A stretch of 64,000 bases of DNA from Acephala macrosclerotiorum (Eukaryota; Ascomycota; Leotiomycetes; Helotiales; Mollisiaceae): NCBI GenBank assembly GCA_014904845.1, contig MU119264.1, positions 124,001 through 188,000 on the forward strand, given 5' to 3'. The translations under genes were made by a program, and so were the position numbers. Below are positions 46,201 through 57,484 of the stretch, one piece after another. The notes under the pieces were generated by a model. That model was not told the DNA's origin, ran no database searches, and saw only the letters and a list, made by a program, of their open reading frames with translations. Each line of letters starts with the position of its first letter. Position 1 is the first letter of the stretch.

Positions 46201-48927
46201 GATTGGAAGAGCGAGGTTGAACCACTCAACGAGAACCTCAAGGGTATGGTTGATCTTGAGAAGGTGGTTGTGGTCACCGGATTTGCTGAAGTTGGTCCAT
46301 GGGGTAACTCTCGTACTCGATGGGAAATGGAAGCATATGGTCAGTTCTCTCTTGAAGGTTGTGTTGAGATGGCATGGATCATGGGTCTCATCAAGAATCA
46401 CAATGGACCCATCAAAGGCAAGCAATATGCTGGCTGGGTTGATTCCAAGACGGGTGAGCCCGTCGATGACAAAGATGTCAAGTCCAAGTATGAGAAGCAT
46501 ATCCTCGAGCACTCTGGCATTCGTCTCATCGAGCCCGAACTTTTCAAGGGTTACGATCCCAACAAGAAGCAACTTCTCCAGGAGGTCGTGATTGAAGAAG
46601 ACCTCGAGCCATTCGAAACATCAAAGGAGACTGCCGAGGAGTTCAAGCGTGAGCATGGAGACAAGGCAGAGATCTTCGAGATCCCCGAATCTGGCGAGTA
46701 TATCGTGCGTATGAAGAAGGGAGCCACCCTCATGATACCGAAGGCTCTCAAATTCGACCGCCTGGTTGCCGGACAAATTCCTACCGGCTGGGACGCTAAG
46801 ACATATGGTATTCCTGAAGATATCATCTCTCAGGTCGATCCTGTCACATTGTTTGTTCTTGTTTGCACGGTCGAATCGTTGTTAGCATCTGGTATCACTG
46901 ATCCATACGAGTTCTACAAGTATGTTCATCTGTCCGAGGTCGGTAACTGCATTGGTTCCGGTATTGGAGGCACTCACGCATTGAGGGGTATGTACAAGGA
47001 CCGTTACTTGGACAAGCCACTCCAGAAGGATATCCTCCAAGAGTCTTTCATCAACACCATGAGTGCTTGGGTGAACATGTTGCTCCTTTCTTCCACTGGT
47101 CCCATCAAGACCCCTGTTGGTGCTTGTGCAACCGCTGTGGAATCGGTTGATATCGGTTATGAAACGATCGTGGAGGGCAAGGCTCGTGTCTGCTTCGTTG
47201 GTGGCTTTGACGACTTCCAAGAGGAAGGTTCGTACGAATTTGCCAACATGAAGGCTACCAGCAACGCCGTCGATGAGTTCGCCCACGGTCGCACGCCGAA
47301 GGAGATGTCGCGACCCACCACCACTACCAGAAACGGTTTCATGGAATCCCAAGGTTGTGGTATGCAAGTTATCATGACGGCCAAGCTTGCCCTCGACATG
47401 GGTGTTCCAATCTATGGTATCCTTGGTCTGACTACAACTGCCACCGACAAGATTGGCCGATCAGTCCCTGCTCCGGGCCAAGGTGTTCTCACCACTGCTC
47501 GTGAGAATCCTGGCAAGTTCCCATCGCCACTCCTTGACATCAAGTACCGCCGCCGACAGATCGAGCTCCGCAAGAAGAACATCAAGCAATGGCAAGAGTC
47601 AGAACTTGAGTACCTTCACGAGGAGATTGATGCGATGAAGGCACAGGGCATCGAATTTAACGAGTCCGAGTATGCTCAAGAGCGTGCTACCCACATCGAG
47701 CAGGAAGCTGCACGACAAGAGCGAGAGGTTCTCAACAGTCTGGGCAACAACTTCTGGAGGAAGGATCCTTCTATTGCCCCACTCCGTGGTGCACTTGCTA
47801 CTTGGGGTCTTACGATTGACGACCTCGATGTCGCATCTTTCCACGGTACTTCAACTGTTGCCAACGATAAGAACGAATCTTCCGTCATCTGCCAGCAATT
47901 GAAGCATCTTGGAAGAAAGAAGGGCAATGCTGTCATGGGTATATTCCAAAAGTACCTCACTGGTCATCCCAAGGGTGCTGCCGGTGCTTGGATGATGAAC
48001 GGTTGCTTGCAGGTTCTCAACTCTGGCTTGGTCCCTGGCAACAGGAACGCCGACAATGTCGATCAGGTCATGGAGCAGTTCGATTATATTGTGTACCCAA
48101 GCCGCAGCATCCAAACCGACGGTGTTAAAGCTTTCTCTGTCACCTCCTTCGGTTTCGGTCAGAAGGGTGCTCAAGCAATTGGTATCCACCCCAAGTACTT
48201 GTTCGCTACTCTCGACGAAGCGACCTACAATGCATACTCAGCTAAGGTCAACGCTCGTCAGAAGAAAGCCTACCGATACTTCCACAACGGTATGATCACC
48301 AACACCATCTTCGTTGCCAAGAACCACTCGCCATACACCGATGACCAAATGTCCGAAGTCTTCCTCAACCCTGATGCCCGCGTGTCCATGGACAAGAAGT
48401 CATCATCTCTCACCTTTGCTCCCAACTTCGCCAAGCAAATCACCAACAAGTCCTCATCGAAGAGTACCAAGGAAATGGTCGAGTCACTAGCCAGGGGTGC
48501 CGCAACTGCCACCAACAAGGTTGGTGTAGATGTTGAAGACATTTCAGCAATCAACATCGAGAACGACACCTTCTTAGAACGCAACTTCACCGAGAAGGAG
48601 CAAACATACTGCCACAAGGCACCAAATCCACAAGCCTCGTTCGCTGGGAAGTGGAGTGCCAAGGAAGCTGTCTTCAAGTCTCTGGGCGTTGCCAGCAAGG
48701 GAGCTGGCGCACCATTGAAGGATATTGAGATCATCAACAACGAGAAGGGTGCACCAATCGTCACTGTAAGTTCTAATCCTCCATGATTTATTAGTATTCC
48801 AACTAACATGTAACAGCTTCACGGTGATGCCGCAGAAGCCGCCAAGAAGGCCGGTGTCAAGGAGATCAGCATCTCGATCTCACACTCAGATAGTCAAGCC
48901 ATTGCTATTGCCGTTGCTTCGTTCTAA
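43241..48927 (+). CDS. fas2: Fatty acid synthase subunit alpha (FAS2)
   Basis: Three exons (43241-43760, 43817-48765, 48817-48927) encode 1859 aa, the normal length. The start [20 protein letters not shown] is typical of fungal FAS alpha. After an Ala/Pro/Ser linker comes the acyl carrier domain, with the phosphopantetheine Ser at about 176 (GGKSTLQNE, made across intron 1). The ketoreductase follows with its NADPH loop ([20 protein letters not shown], about residue 655). The ketosynthase has [17 protein letters not shown], active Cys about 1277, then [11 protein letters not shown] and [14 protein letters not shown]. The C-terminal phosphopantetheinyl transferase ([36 protein letters not shown]) is completed by the last short exon. 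The enzyme can therefore activate its own carrier domain. It pairs with FAS1 on the opposite side of the shared promoter. Confidence 0.97.
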
Positions 48928-50167
48928 GCATCTTTGCCGCTATCTTGTACATTGCGTTCTGGCGGGGAATATACTGGCGTTTTTGCTTGCATTCATCTTT
49001 TGTATTGTGAAAGAAGGTTGGGGTGTGAGCCTCCGTAGGCTGATATAGAAAGGGAAGACGAGAGGAATGAACATTCCCTCCTGTTTAGGAGTTTAGTAAA
49101 TAGTATGAAGAGAGTTTAGACTTGCCTTATGACAACTTGCGTATCGTATGTGAAATTGTGAGACGTATGTGTATTTGTGGACACATGATGCTACGAGTTC
49201 ATGGCTATGAGAGAGTGACGGCCTCTCTCCTCTGACCCCTCAACATTTAACGCTTGTCTCAATTAGTCCTCAAGGTCTTTAGCAGCCCATCGAAGCTCCA
49301 AAGCAACATCCTTTCTTGCCTTTTCCCCCGCACCTTCTTCGCGAACTAACGAGACAGGCACTGCGCGCTACGATACCGAATCTTCGATTGAAGCCTTCCT
49401 TCTCTGCAGGCCACCGATTCGAGGAGCGCGTCGAGCGCCATTCATACCCACACGACCAGCACGCGACAGCAGTCAAGACTCCAGATACCGTTTCCAACCT
49501 TCTCAGTCGAACTACGACCCTTTCAATGACTTCCATAAACATAAGCTACTTCGCAGCCTCGGCTGAGCGCAATTGACAGGTCGATAATCTGTCCTATCGA
49601 GTTCGACGTCCTTGGGCAAGATCTCGATCAAGGAGAGATAGTCTGCCAGGCGCGTATCATGCCTCATGAGCCACGAATTGAGTGACAATTAAGTGTAATG
49701 GGGTATATCTGCGAGTTCTGAATCTGCGAGTGTGGCGTCGTGCTTGGCGGGCTACATATTTGCTGGAAGTCGAGCACCAGGAAGTGATCTATGTTGTCAG
49801 TCAACTGCCGCAGGATCGGAAAGTCTGCAATAAGTTTACTACGTGGTAGTCAGATAACATGCCCATCCTGCAGCAGTCTGGTGGGAGTAGGTGCAATTGG
49901 TCTCCCCTTGTCGGGTCGTTCGGCTTGCACGCATCCTATCGGATCGATTCTGTTCCAAGGACAAATTCACATCGTTGCTTCCTCCTTTCTGGACTACATT
50001 CCCAATTTGCTTTCCCATTCTACGAGTCGTGCTTTCCATCAAAGTATTCCCCAACGTTACACGGGAATGTAAGCTAGGCCAGGAGCATTCCTGTGCCACT
50101 CTTCTTCTTGAACCTCGATATCACGTCGGTCTGTACTTATCCTGACTCTCGTCCCAGCACATCAACC
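48928..50167. other. Intergenic stretch without a supported gene
   Basis: FAS2 3' region, then short frames (49316-49576 and 49791-50072, plus) without recognisable domains. The last part is the promoter and leader of the next gene. Confidence 0.4.
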
Positions 50168-51055
50168 ATGGGTTTCAGCAATACCTCATCGATCAAACTT
50201 CGAGATGGTCGCCTGCTCTCATATCATCTGTCTGGCTCCGACCAAGATGCCTCAATGGAAGGACCTATTGTCCTCTTGTCTAATTCTCTGTGTACCCCGT
50301 ACCACATGTGGCATCATTTCGTTCCCCGCTTGCATCAATTCAACTTCCGAGTTCTACAATACAACCAAATTGGTCATGGCGAGTCTACAGTAGATCCATC
50401 GACAGTCGATGAGACAACATTCGACATTCTAGCAGACGACGTCAAACAACTTTTGGACATCCTCGAGATACAAAAGCTGCATGCTTGGGTAGGAATCTCA
50501 ATGGGAGCCGCCACAGGCATCGTGTTCTGCGCTCGAAATCCGGGCTTGGTGGAACGCCTGGTTGTTTGCGATACAATATCATGCTCGCCCAGTTCATTGG
50601 GAGCTGGAGATCCCTTTGGACCTCGCGTCTCTGCAGCAAGAAGTGCACGCAACCTGGAAGCAACCATCGAACAGACTTTGGCAAGATGGTTCTCGGAAGA
50701 CTGGAGGAACTCCCATGACGAAGAGCTGCAACGTATGAGGGATCTGATGTCGAAGACCAAAGTTGAAGGGTTTGCAGCATGCTGTGCGGCCCTGAGAAAG
50801 ACGAGCTTTGATTTGCGACCACTTTTCGGCAAGCTTGGTCGGTCTGTTGAGGAAGTCCTGCTTGTCGTGGGAGAATTGGATGCAGATTTACCCCAGACAA
50901 TGGCGGTTATGAGACATGAGATTCAACAAGGTTTCGAGGCTGCTGGGACGAAAGATGAAGTGAGGTTGGCTATCATCAAAAAAGCGGGTCACGTATCGGT
51001 AGTTGATGGCCTCGAGGAGTATACATCCATCGTGACTGCATTTTTGACTAAATAA
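50168..51055 (+). CDS. Alpha/beta hydrolase similar to 3-oxoadipate enol-lactonase
   Basis: An intronless 295-aa frame from the ATG in ACCATGGG. It is a compact alpha/beta hydrolase: GRLLSYHLSG at the start, NSLCTPYHMWHHFVPRL, then RVLQYNQIGHGES, the nucleophile elbow VGISMGAATGI with Ser about 110, GELDADLP supplying the acid region, and KKAGHVSVVD with the catalytic His. This order and the short cap match PcaD-like enol-lactonases, which hydrolyse 3-oxoadipate enol-lactone in the beta-ketoadipate route of aromatic breakdown. Closely related hydrolases act on other substrates, so the exact reaction is inferred. No signal peptide, so cytosolic. Confidence 0.8.
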   Translation: MGFSNTSSIKLRDGRLLSYHLSGSDQDASMEGPIVLLSNSLCTPYHMWHHFVPRLHQFNFRVLQYNQIGHGESTVDPSTVDETTFDILADDVKQLLDILEIQKLHAWVGISMGAATGIVFCARNPGLVERLVVCDTISCSPSSLGAGDPFGPRVSAARSARNLEATIEQTLARWFSEDWRNSHDEELQRMRDLMSKTKVEGFAACCAALRKTSFDLRPLFGKLGRSVEEVLLVVGELDADLPQTMAVMRHEIQQGFEAAGTKDEVRLAIIKKAGHVSVVDGLEEYTSIVTAFLTK

Positions 51056-51268
51056 GAAAGGTATGTTTGCTTCTCAATTCCCACCTTGAAGAAAATGGCG
51101 TCTTACGAGCTAGTATCAGGTCTCATGTGAAACTGGCAGGAACGAGCTCCGGATGTCCCGGAAACAATTACACATTAATACTATCCCTAAATATCTTGAT
51201 TAAAGAGTCACATTCTGCTTTACAGGTTCGGTCTCAGAGCATTCTTGTCGTCTTCGCTATACCTTACA

Positions 51269-52072
51269 TCAAAACCCCAAGGCAAGTAGTTTGCCCAGAC
51301 CCCCAAACCACGTTACAATGCCTTTCTCAGCCCACCACATCAACTGATACTGTGCCCAGATCGTACCTATAGGATCCTTATTGATCCAAATGCCACCACT
51401 ATTACTCTTCGGGAAGTCTCCCAGTGTCCCAACCCCTCCAGTGACATCCGCCTCCAGAAACTCCACCAACTTCCTCCACCTCATCTCATCCGACTCCTTC
51501 AAATCATCAATCACAATCTCCATTCCCCTCCCCTCCATCTCTTCCCTCACAAAGAACTTCCTAACACCTCTCATATGCTCCCTATAAACCTTCAAAAACT
51601 TCTCCTCATTTCCATCGACCTGATAAGCACCATAGATTGTTCTATGGCCTTCCCATAATCGGAGACGAGTATGTCTTCTCATGCTCTCAAGCCAAATTTT
51701 TTCTGATCTCCTTAAGCTAAGGATGAATTTCGAGTCGGGGTAGGTTCTGCTCATGTTGGTGTAGACTTGAGGAAGTGACCAGGGGAAGTCTTCGAATGTT
51801 TGGTATTTTTGGGACATGGAGAGGACGGGGAGGAGATTTGGGGTTGGGAGGAGGGCTTGGTGGCTGAGGTATCGGGACCAGATGTCTGTCCATCCGGAGC
51901 GACTGTAGTTCAGGATCTCGAATGCATCTCCCAAAGATGTCGTGCCGGTCTTCGAAAGTCCGATCACGAAGACTTTTGGATTCGTTGGGCCTCTTGCTGG
52001 CAAACCCAAAACGAAGGCGAAGAGGATCACGTGGAGGACTAGTAGTGGGAGGTGAACTTGCATTGGAAACAT
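51269..52072 (-). CDS. Sulfotransferase-like P-loop protein with N-terminal membrane segment
   Basis: Intronless, 267 aa from the ATG at 52072. The frame runs further up without a better start. The N-terminus (VHLPLLVLHVILFAFVLGLP) is a signal peptide or anchor, which decided this start. KVFVIGLSKTGTTSLGDAFE is the PAPS-binding 5'-phosphosulfate loop of sulfotransferases. KFILSLRRSEKIWLESM resembles the 3'-phosphate-binding region with its Arg and Ser. The family is the fungal sulfotransferase_4-like group, whose substrates are mostly unknown; secretory-pathway location is inferred from the N-terminus. It is transcribed away from the adjacent glycosyltransferase gene, which starts 430 bp to its right on the other strand. 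Confidence 0.72.
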   Translation of the reverse strand: MFPMQVHLPLLVLHVILFAFVLGLPARGPTNPKVFVIGLSKTGTTSLGDAFEILNYSRSGWTDIWSRYLSHQALLPTPNLLPVLSMSQKYQTFEDFPWSLPQVYTNMSRTYPDSKFILSLRRSEKIWLESMRRHTRLRLWEGHRTIYGAYQVDGNEEKFLKVYREHMRGVRKFFVREEMEGRGMEIVIDDLKESDEMRWRKLVEFLEADVTGGVGTLGDFPKSNSGGIWINKDPIGTIWAQYQLMWWAEKGIVTWFGGLGKLLALGF

Positions 52073-52503
52073 GATGCTGTATGTTCTTCTTGTTTCGTTT
52101 GCTTGGAATATACTTGAAGACTGCCAGTGCAACATGTTTCCGCCTCCTGCTCGAGCGGGATATGATATAATTCTCAGGTCTTCCGGCCAAATCGGCAATT
52201 GGCTTTGTAACCTCCCTCGGGGTCAGGCGCCTCCGCTTAGCTGCTATTGGTGTGGAAGACTTGGTCTTGGTTGAATCCATTCGATATGTCTCCATCCTGT
52301 CCTGGTCTAGTCGGCCACCTCCCCACCTGCAGTGTGTCTCTATCCTTGTCAAGGCTCTCCGGTCTTGGACCAAGAAAATGAGCTCTCAAATTAGTACATT
52401 ATGCTTCGAAGTCTTCATGGTCCATTCTTAAGTATTCGTTATCAACGTAGTCGCCTATCCTTCGCTACTACTGCTCCCACCTTTTCGATTAATCGTCTTT
52501 GCA
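52073..52503. promoter_or_regulatory. Divergent intergenic region between sulfotransferase-like and glycosyltransferase genes
   Basis: 430 bp between two divergent start codons. No gene seen, and the frames here extend from the neighbours. Shared regulation is possible but unproven. Confidence 0.35.
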
Positions 52504-55047
52504 ATGTCTATTCTATCATGGTCTGCCAGGCGATGTGGCGGGATCTCACTCTTTATGCTACTTACTCTTTGTTTTGGAATATTATTCGAAGCTGTTGCCA
52601 GTGTACCATCGCCCCAACATCATGCCAGCCATCACATGCCGAATTCAGCACGTACTTCAGCGGCGTGTCACCAGGGAATTTTGATGCACTTATTTGCATA
52701 CTACTCACTCATTATTCACGCGCTGGTAGTGGTTTTCCCAATCCGGGCTTGTCGAGCAGTATGGGAGGGGATAGGAAAACTGTAAAGAACGAAACTACAT
52801 AAGTCCCTTGAAAGTCCCAGCCTACGTGGTGATTGGAAACTATCCTCGCCATCCATCTCAAGCACAGATACTTCCGACTTTCCATCTTCGCATTCGTCCA
52901 GCGAGGTCGGCGATTGGGACTCCTCGACTGAACTCGAAGATGAATCGGAGTTGGTCATCCACGCCATTCTAATTCCCAACTACAAGGAAGACATCGAAGG
53001 GCTTACCGAAACGCTAGAAGTGCTTGCTTCTCATCCTCAACCCCGCCACTCATATGATGCAAGTCAATCTCTTCACTTTCCACAAGCTAATGAATGTCTC
53101 GTTCTAATAATTTTGTAGGTATACTTGGCCATGGAGCAACGCGAGATCACCGCAAAGGCAAAAGCTGCCCAATTACTCTCCAAATTCAGAAGTAGCTTCA
53201 GATACATTACAGCCACATTCCATCCTGCGGGTATTCAAGGCGAATCGGCAGGAAAGAGTAACAATCCGGGTTGGGCTGCCCAAGCAGCTAGCAAGAGATA
53301 CGAGCCTGAGATGAGGAGGGATGTCATTTTGACAAGCATCGACGGTACGCTAATTCGCTCCTTGCATCCCATGCTCTTTCCCATTTTGGTTCCAGTATGA
53401 TAATTTGATCGTATTGCGACAACCCACGGTATCGCGGTACCAAGGCTCACCGTCGTTCTCAATTCTAGCATACACGTCGTCGATGCATGTCACTGGAAGC
53501 GAGAGGGATGTCACCGCTTGGCGTTTTGTGGCTTTTGATGTTGAAGCTGCCCGCGCAACGTTTCTAGCAGCGGCTCCGTCTTGCCGAGAGTTGATTGCAG
53601 GGGAGCTATCGCTTTGGACATCAAGCGATGCATCTAATACAGAACCTTTTCCAATAAACCTACGATGTCTATCACGTTGAAAGCGATCTGAACAACTCGT
53701 GATGTTGCTGATAGTCTTTCAATATCCTCAAGTTGCGGATCGCAATGCTTCACAAGGAAACGTGTACAGTTCATTGGAGATTGAAAAGTTGATGTTCGCA
53801 TCGTGGAAAGTTGTGTGTACCAAACGTGGGGAAGCCAGCGATCCAGTAGTATCAATGGGTCGATGACCAATGTTCCCAGCGCGCACACTGATTGGCGAAT
53901 TTGGAGAACATCGCTAGCAAGCATTTGTTTCACAGCCGACAGCCATCTCTCTTGGAGATACTTCTCAGAGATAACCTCAATGCATCTTGCATATCCAGAT
54001 ACCGCATCAACGACCCTCTACTCGGCACCAATCATCTTCGATCGTAACGCAAATCTCGTCCCTGGTATTGTCCGCGTGGCAGACGTACTTTGGAGCGCAG
54101 CAGGTTTATCTGGTCATTATCAAGGCTCAACAATATGTCCGCCGACGTCAGTTTACTCTGTACCACTTGAGTTGGTGGATAGGGTTGGGGGTTGGGACAC
54201 GGGACCAGAAGCTATTGGTGAGGATCTTCATATGTATTTGAAGTGCTTCTTTGCTCTGAATGGGTGCCTGACTACGAGGATGGTGTTGAGCCCTGTGAGC
54301 CAGACAAATATCACTGCTTCTGGAGGTGAAGGCTTGGTGGCACAATTTTATGGTGTCAATGCCCGGTATCGTCAAGCGCTTCGGCACATGTGGGGGTCGT
54401 TGGACTCTGGTTATGCGTTGAAACAAGCAGTTGGAGCGTGGCGGCGACGGTGGCAGACAGAACGACTTTGTCATCCTCTTCATCACACAACAAGTTCAGA
54501 AACCCGGAACTATGCTTCCTTCGACTGGGAGGTGGATGTTCCAGGGGCTGAAGGATTGGCTATGGTTGTTAAGGTTTCACCTCCAAAATGGCTGAATATC
54601 CTTCTCCTCTTCCATCGCCTATTCGAAGCACACTTCCTGCCAGCACATATTTCGATCTCGATCATTACCTCAACTCTATACCGAGCTCTTGTTCCAGAAG
54701 ACCAAGATAGCTTTAGCATCGCTTGGACATTTGTCGCAACAGACATTTTGAGAACGGTGGGACTCGAAACGCTCCTTGTCTACTTCTACTCTTATCAGAA
54801 GTACTACCGTCTAGCATCGGAGGCTCGACGAAACGAGATGGCTGCTGCTGGTCTTGTGGAGCGTATGCAAGGTGGCTTCAGTTCGAGGTCTTGGAAGAAT
54901 GTCTTCGATTGCGTTTGGATTCCGTTCGTGGCACCTTTGTATGGATCGATTCCGGCGATCCATGCGCAGTTGTCTCATTTCTGGACGTTGGATCTTACCT
55001 ATGTTGTCAGCAGCAAGCCAGTGAGGGGTGGTTGCAAGAGCACATGA
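52504..55047 (+). CDS. Membrane glycosyltransferase family 2 protein
   Basis: Best model: four exons (52504-52781, 52863-53058, 53119-53344, 53936-55047), 603 aa. N-terminal hydrophobic segments (FMLLTLCFGILFEAVAS; MHLFAYYSLIIHALVVVFPI) are followed by the GT2 core: VIHAILIPNYKEDIEGLTET, SYDVYLAMEQRE, the DxD motif SIDADSH (made by splicing intron 3), EAIGEDLHMYL and RYRQALRHMWG. Further membrane-like segments close the protein. Such proteins transfer sugars from nucleotide donors in a membrane; acceptor unknown. Odd points: without an 81-nt intron 1 (GTAAAG...TCAAG) a TAA at 52783-52785 would stop translation; intron 2 has a GC donor (GAT|GCAAGT); intron 3 is 591 nt, ten times its neighbours. 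The gene may therefore be partly decayed. Core motifs are intact. Confidence 0.65.
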
Positions 55048-55256
55048 TGAAAGGTCTCGTAATATGGGCGTGAACTGCTTTCGTTTGTATGCTTTAGTTT
55101 CATCAAGATGATGATCTCAATCGGACATCATTACTCGGTCACAAACTTTCATAAATTATATAGATAAGAAACTCAAACAAGCACATTTTGGTCTTTTAAA
55201 TACACTAAAGCTCACAGCATGATGATGGCAAGTGCCACATTGTACAAGACCAAACT

Positions 55257-57484
55257 CTACTGTCCATTCTTAATATCATCCGCGATCTTTTCAGCCAGAG
55301 CATCTTTTCTAGTCAGAAACATCTTTCTCCAACTTGAAGAGGAAACTTACAGATAGTACTCTGAGGATGACCGGGGGGCAAGAACGGGAAAGCAGAAGAG
55401 TCAACGACCCGAACGCCTTCAACTCCAAACACTCTAGCATGGCTATCAACGACAGCCATCGGATCGCTCGCAACACCCATCTTGCAAGTGCAACTGGCAT
55501 GCCATACAGTCTGCAAACTTCCTTTGATAGTCTGTATTTCCATCGTTAGCATCTTTCTTTCTTCTTCCGGAAATGAAGCTTACCGATAAGATCTGATCGT
55601 CAGTCTGAACACTCGGACCAGGATATGCTTCCGGCCGTCCCTGAACAGTCTGTTGCATATACTTCGACGCAAAAGCTTGCCGTACGCGCTTATAAGCAGC
55701 GATTGCAACCTTTTGATCAGTGGGCGACTGGAGATACGCAGTGTTGATTACGGGGAGAATGTTCGTGTCGGCTGAGATGACTTGAACATTTCCTCGAGAC
55801 TGAGGTGCGACAAGCGCTGCGAGAATGGTGGCATACTGAGCACCATCTTTTGGTTGTCCGAAGAGGAGACTTGACCAGTCACCGACGTATCCTGCACCGG
55901 AAAGGTACTCGATTTCAGGCCAGTCGGCAGGGTAGCTATATCACATTAAGCAAAGCGTCAGGGGAAGGATTGTGGTCACCTACTCGGCGAGATCAGCCAG
56001 AGCGTCAGTACCTAGACTTGGTCTGAGAGCATCCGGAACTTTCTCCCAGCCAAGAAAATCTGCAACAGGATTGGTGAGAGGCCCAGTCTGGGTTGCAGCG
56101 TATTGAACGAATTGAGCTGCGAGGTAGATGGGATCATTCGCGAGTTTTGTGAATGTAGTCAATGCGACTTTGTAAGCTGGGCCGAAAAAGATATGGTCTT
56201 ACATGTTCTGTCCAACGCCGGGGAGGTCCTGGACAAGCGGTACACCCAAGGCTCCGACTTGAGCAGCAGGTCCGATGCCTGAGACCATGAGAAGCTGTGG
56301 TGACTGGAATGTGCCGGCAGACACGATAACTTCTTTATTGACACCGAGTGTATATGAAATGAGGTTAGACTCGACGACGACGGAGATCGCCTTCTTGTTT
56401 GCATCAAAGTTGATCTTCTTCGCCATAGTTAGTGTGAAGACCTTGAGGTTAGTTAATTTCTCTGAGCTGCCTCATTCAAGAATGATGTCTGAGAAGATTC
56501 TCGACTCTCGTCTTTCGGACTGATCGTGGTGGAGCAGTACTGGCATCCCATGAGTGATCCGCTATTGAAGTCTTGAGTTGTTGGAATGCCGATTTCGTTA
56601 AGACTCCCTTGCATGTAGCCTGTATTTCGCACTTAGATTGCTGTTCAGTCTCTTTGGGCAGCAGTTTTCTTACTACTGAAGCTCTGAGCCGTGTTGGGAT
56701 ATGAAACCTGGGGGAAGTATCAGCCATAGTCTCCTCATATCCATACTCGTCTTCACCTACTTGGAGAGGTCCTCCACTGCCACTGAATGCATCGGCATTG
56801 TACAAGGCAGTCGCATTCGCCACACGTTTTGGCCCTGGTGGTGTGAACTGCGGACTTTTCTTGTAGTATGGAAGGAAGTTGTCGAAAGTATAGGACTGGT
56901 CATCGACAGCATCTGCCCAATTTTGGAGAGCTCCAACAGTAGGTCGTTGGTATATCATGAAATTCCTGGCGGAGCTGGACCTGTCAGCATACAATATACA
57001 ACGAGATTTTCAAAGCATACCTGCCACCGAGACATTTTCCTCTGGCATAGGCTCGAGCCTGGTTATCGGAAGCTGGGTCTTTGGAGGTGAAGAATCCCCA
57101 ATCGACAGTCGGCAAAGTCTCCTTCGTGCCTGTTTTTTCTTCTTGGCTTCTCGATCTCGTGTATAGAGCAAAGGGGTAGTACTCACCAACGAAAGTGACA
57201 TCTCCGCCGGGAGTCGATGCAAGCAGCGGATCAGCAACTTGGTAGACAGTACCTGCTTCAATCACAGCCACAGTCACAGTAGGGTCCTCAGCAAGTCGCT
57301 TCGCAATTGTTAGACCTCCTGTTCCTCCACCAAGTACAATATAGTCGAACGCCTGGTTGACACCGAGCGTTCCCAGAAGACTCCCGGTCAGTCCATTGAC
57401 TTGGCGCGCTTCGTGTTTGATGGGTGAAGACAGGATTACAGGTGCTAAGACCACAAGTGCCAAAGGGAAAGACTGGAGCTTCAT
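55257..57484 (-). pseudogene. GMC oxidoreductase (glucose/methanol/choline or aryl-alcohol oxidase type), disrupted
   Basis: From ATG 57484 a signal peptide (LALVVLAPVILSSP) leads to the FAD motif DYIVLGGGTGGLTIAKRLAE and the GMC signature around ARGKCLGG. Several short introns can be placed so that family motifs join: LQVSYPNTAQSFSS, then MQGSLNEIGIPTTQDF, then ESSQTSFLNEAAQR. There the frame breaks near 56450-56460 and resumes one base off as NLKVFTLTMAKK. The second GMC signature (AGTFQSPQLLMVSGIGPA) is intact. After GVGQNM a TAA at 56199-56201 replaces the Gln expected before DHIFFGPAY. The C-terminal part, with WHASCTCKMG, DSSAFPFLPPGHPQ and ALAEKIADDI, is readable to TAG 55257-55259. 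A frameshift plus a CAA-to-TAA-type stop indicate a recent pseudogene or a sequence error. Skipping the stop as a 38-nt intron would remove conserved residues. Confidence 0.72.

Noticed and set aside
45730..46572. 280-codon frame on the minus strand inside FAS2
   Set aside because: Antisense shadow of FAS2.
56164..56205. Treating the GMC stop as a 38-nt intron
   Set aside because: It would delete the conserved DHIFFGPAY segment and still leave the frameshift near 56455.
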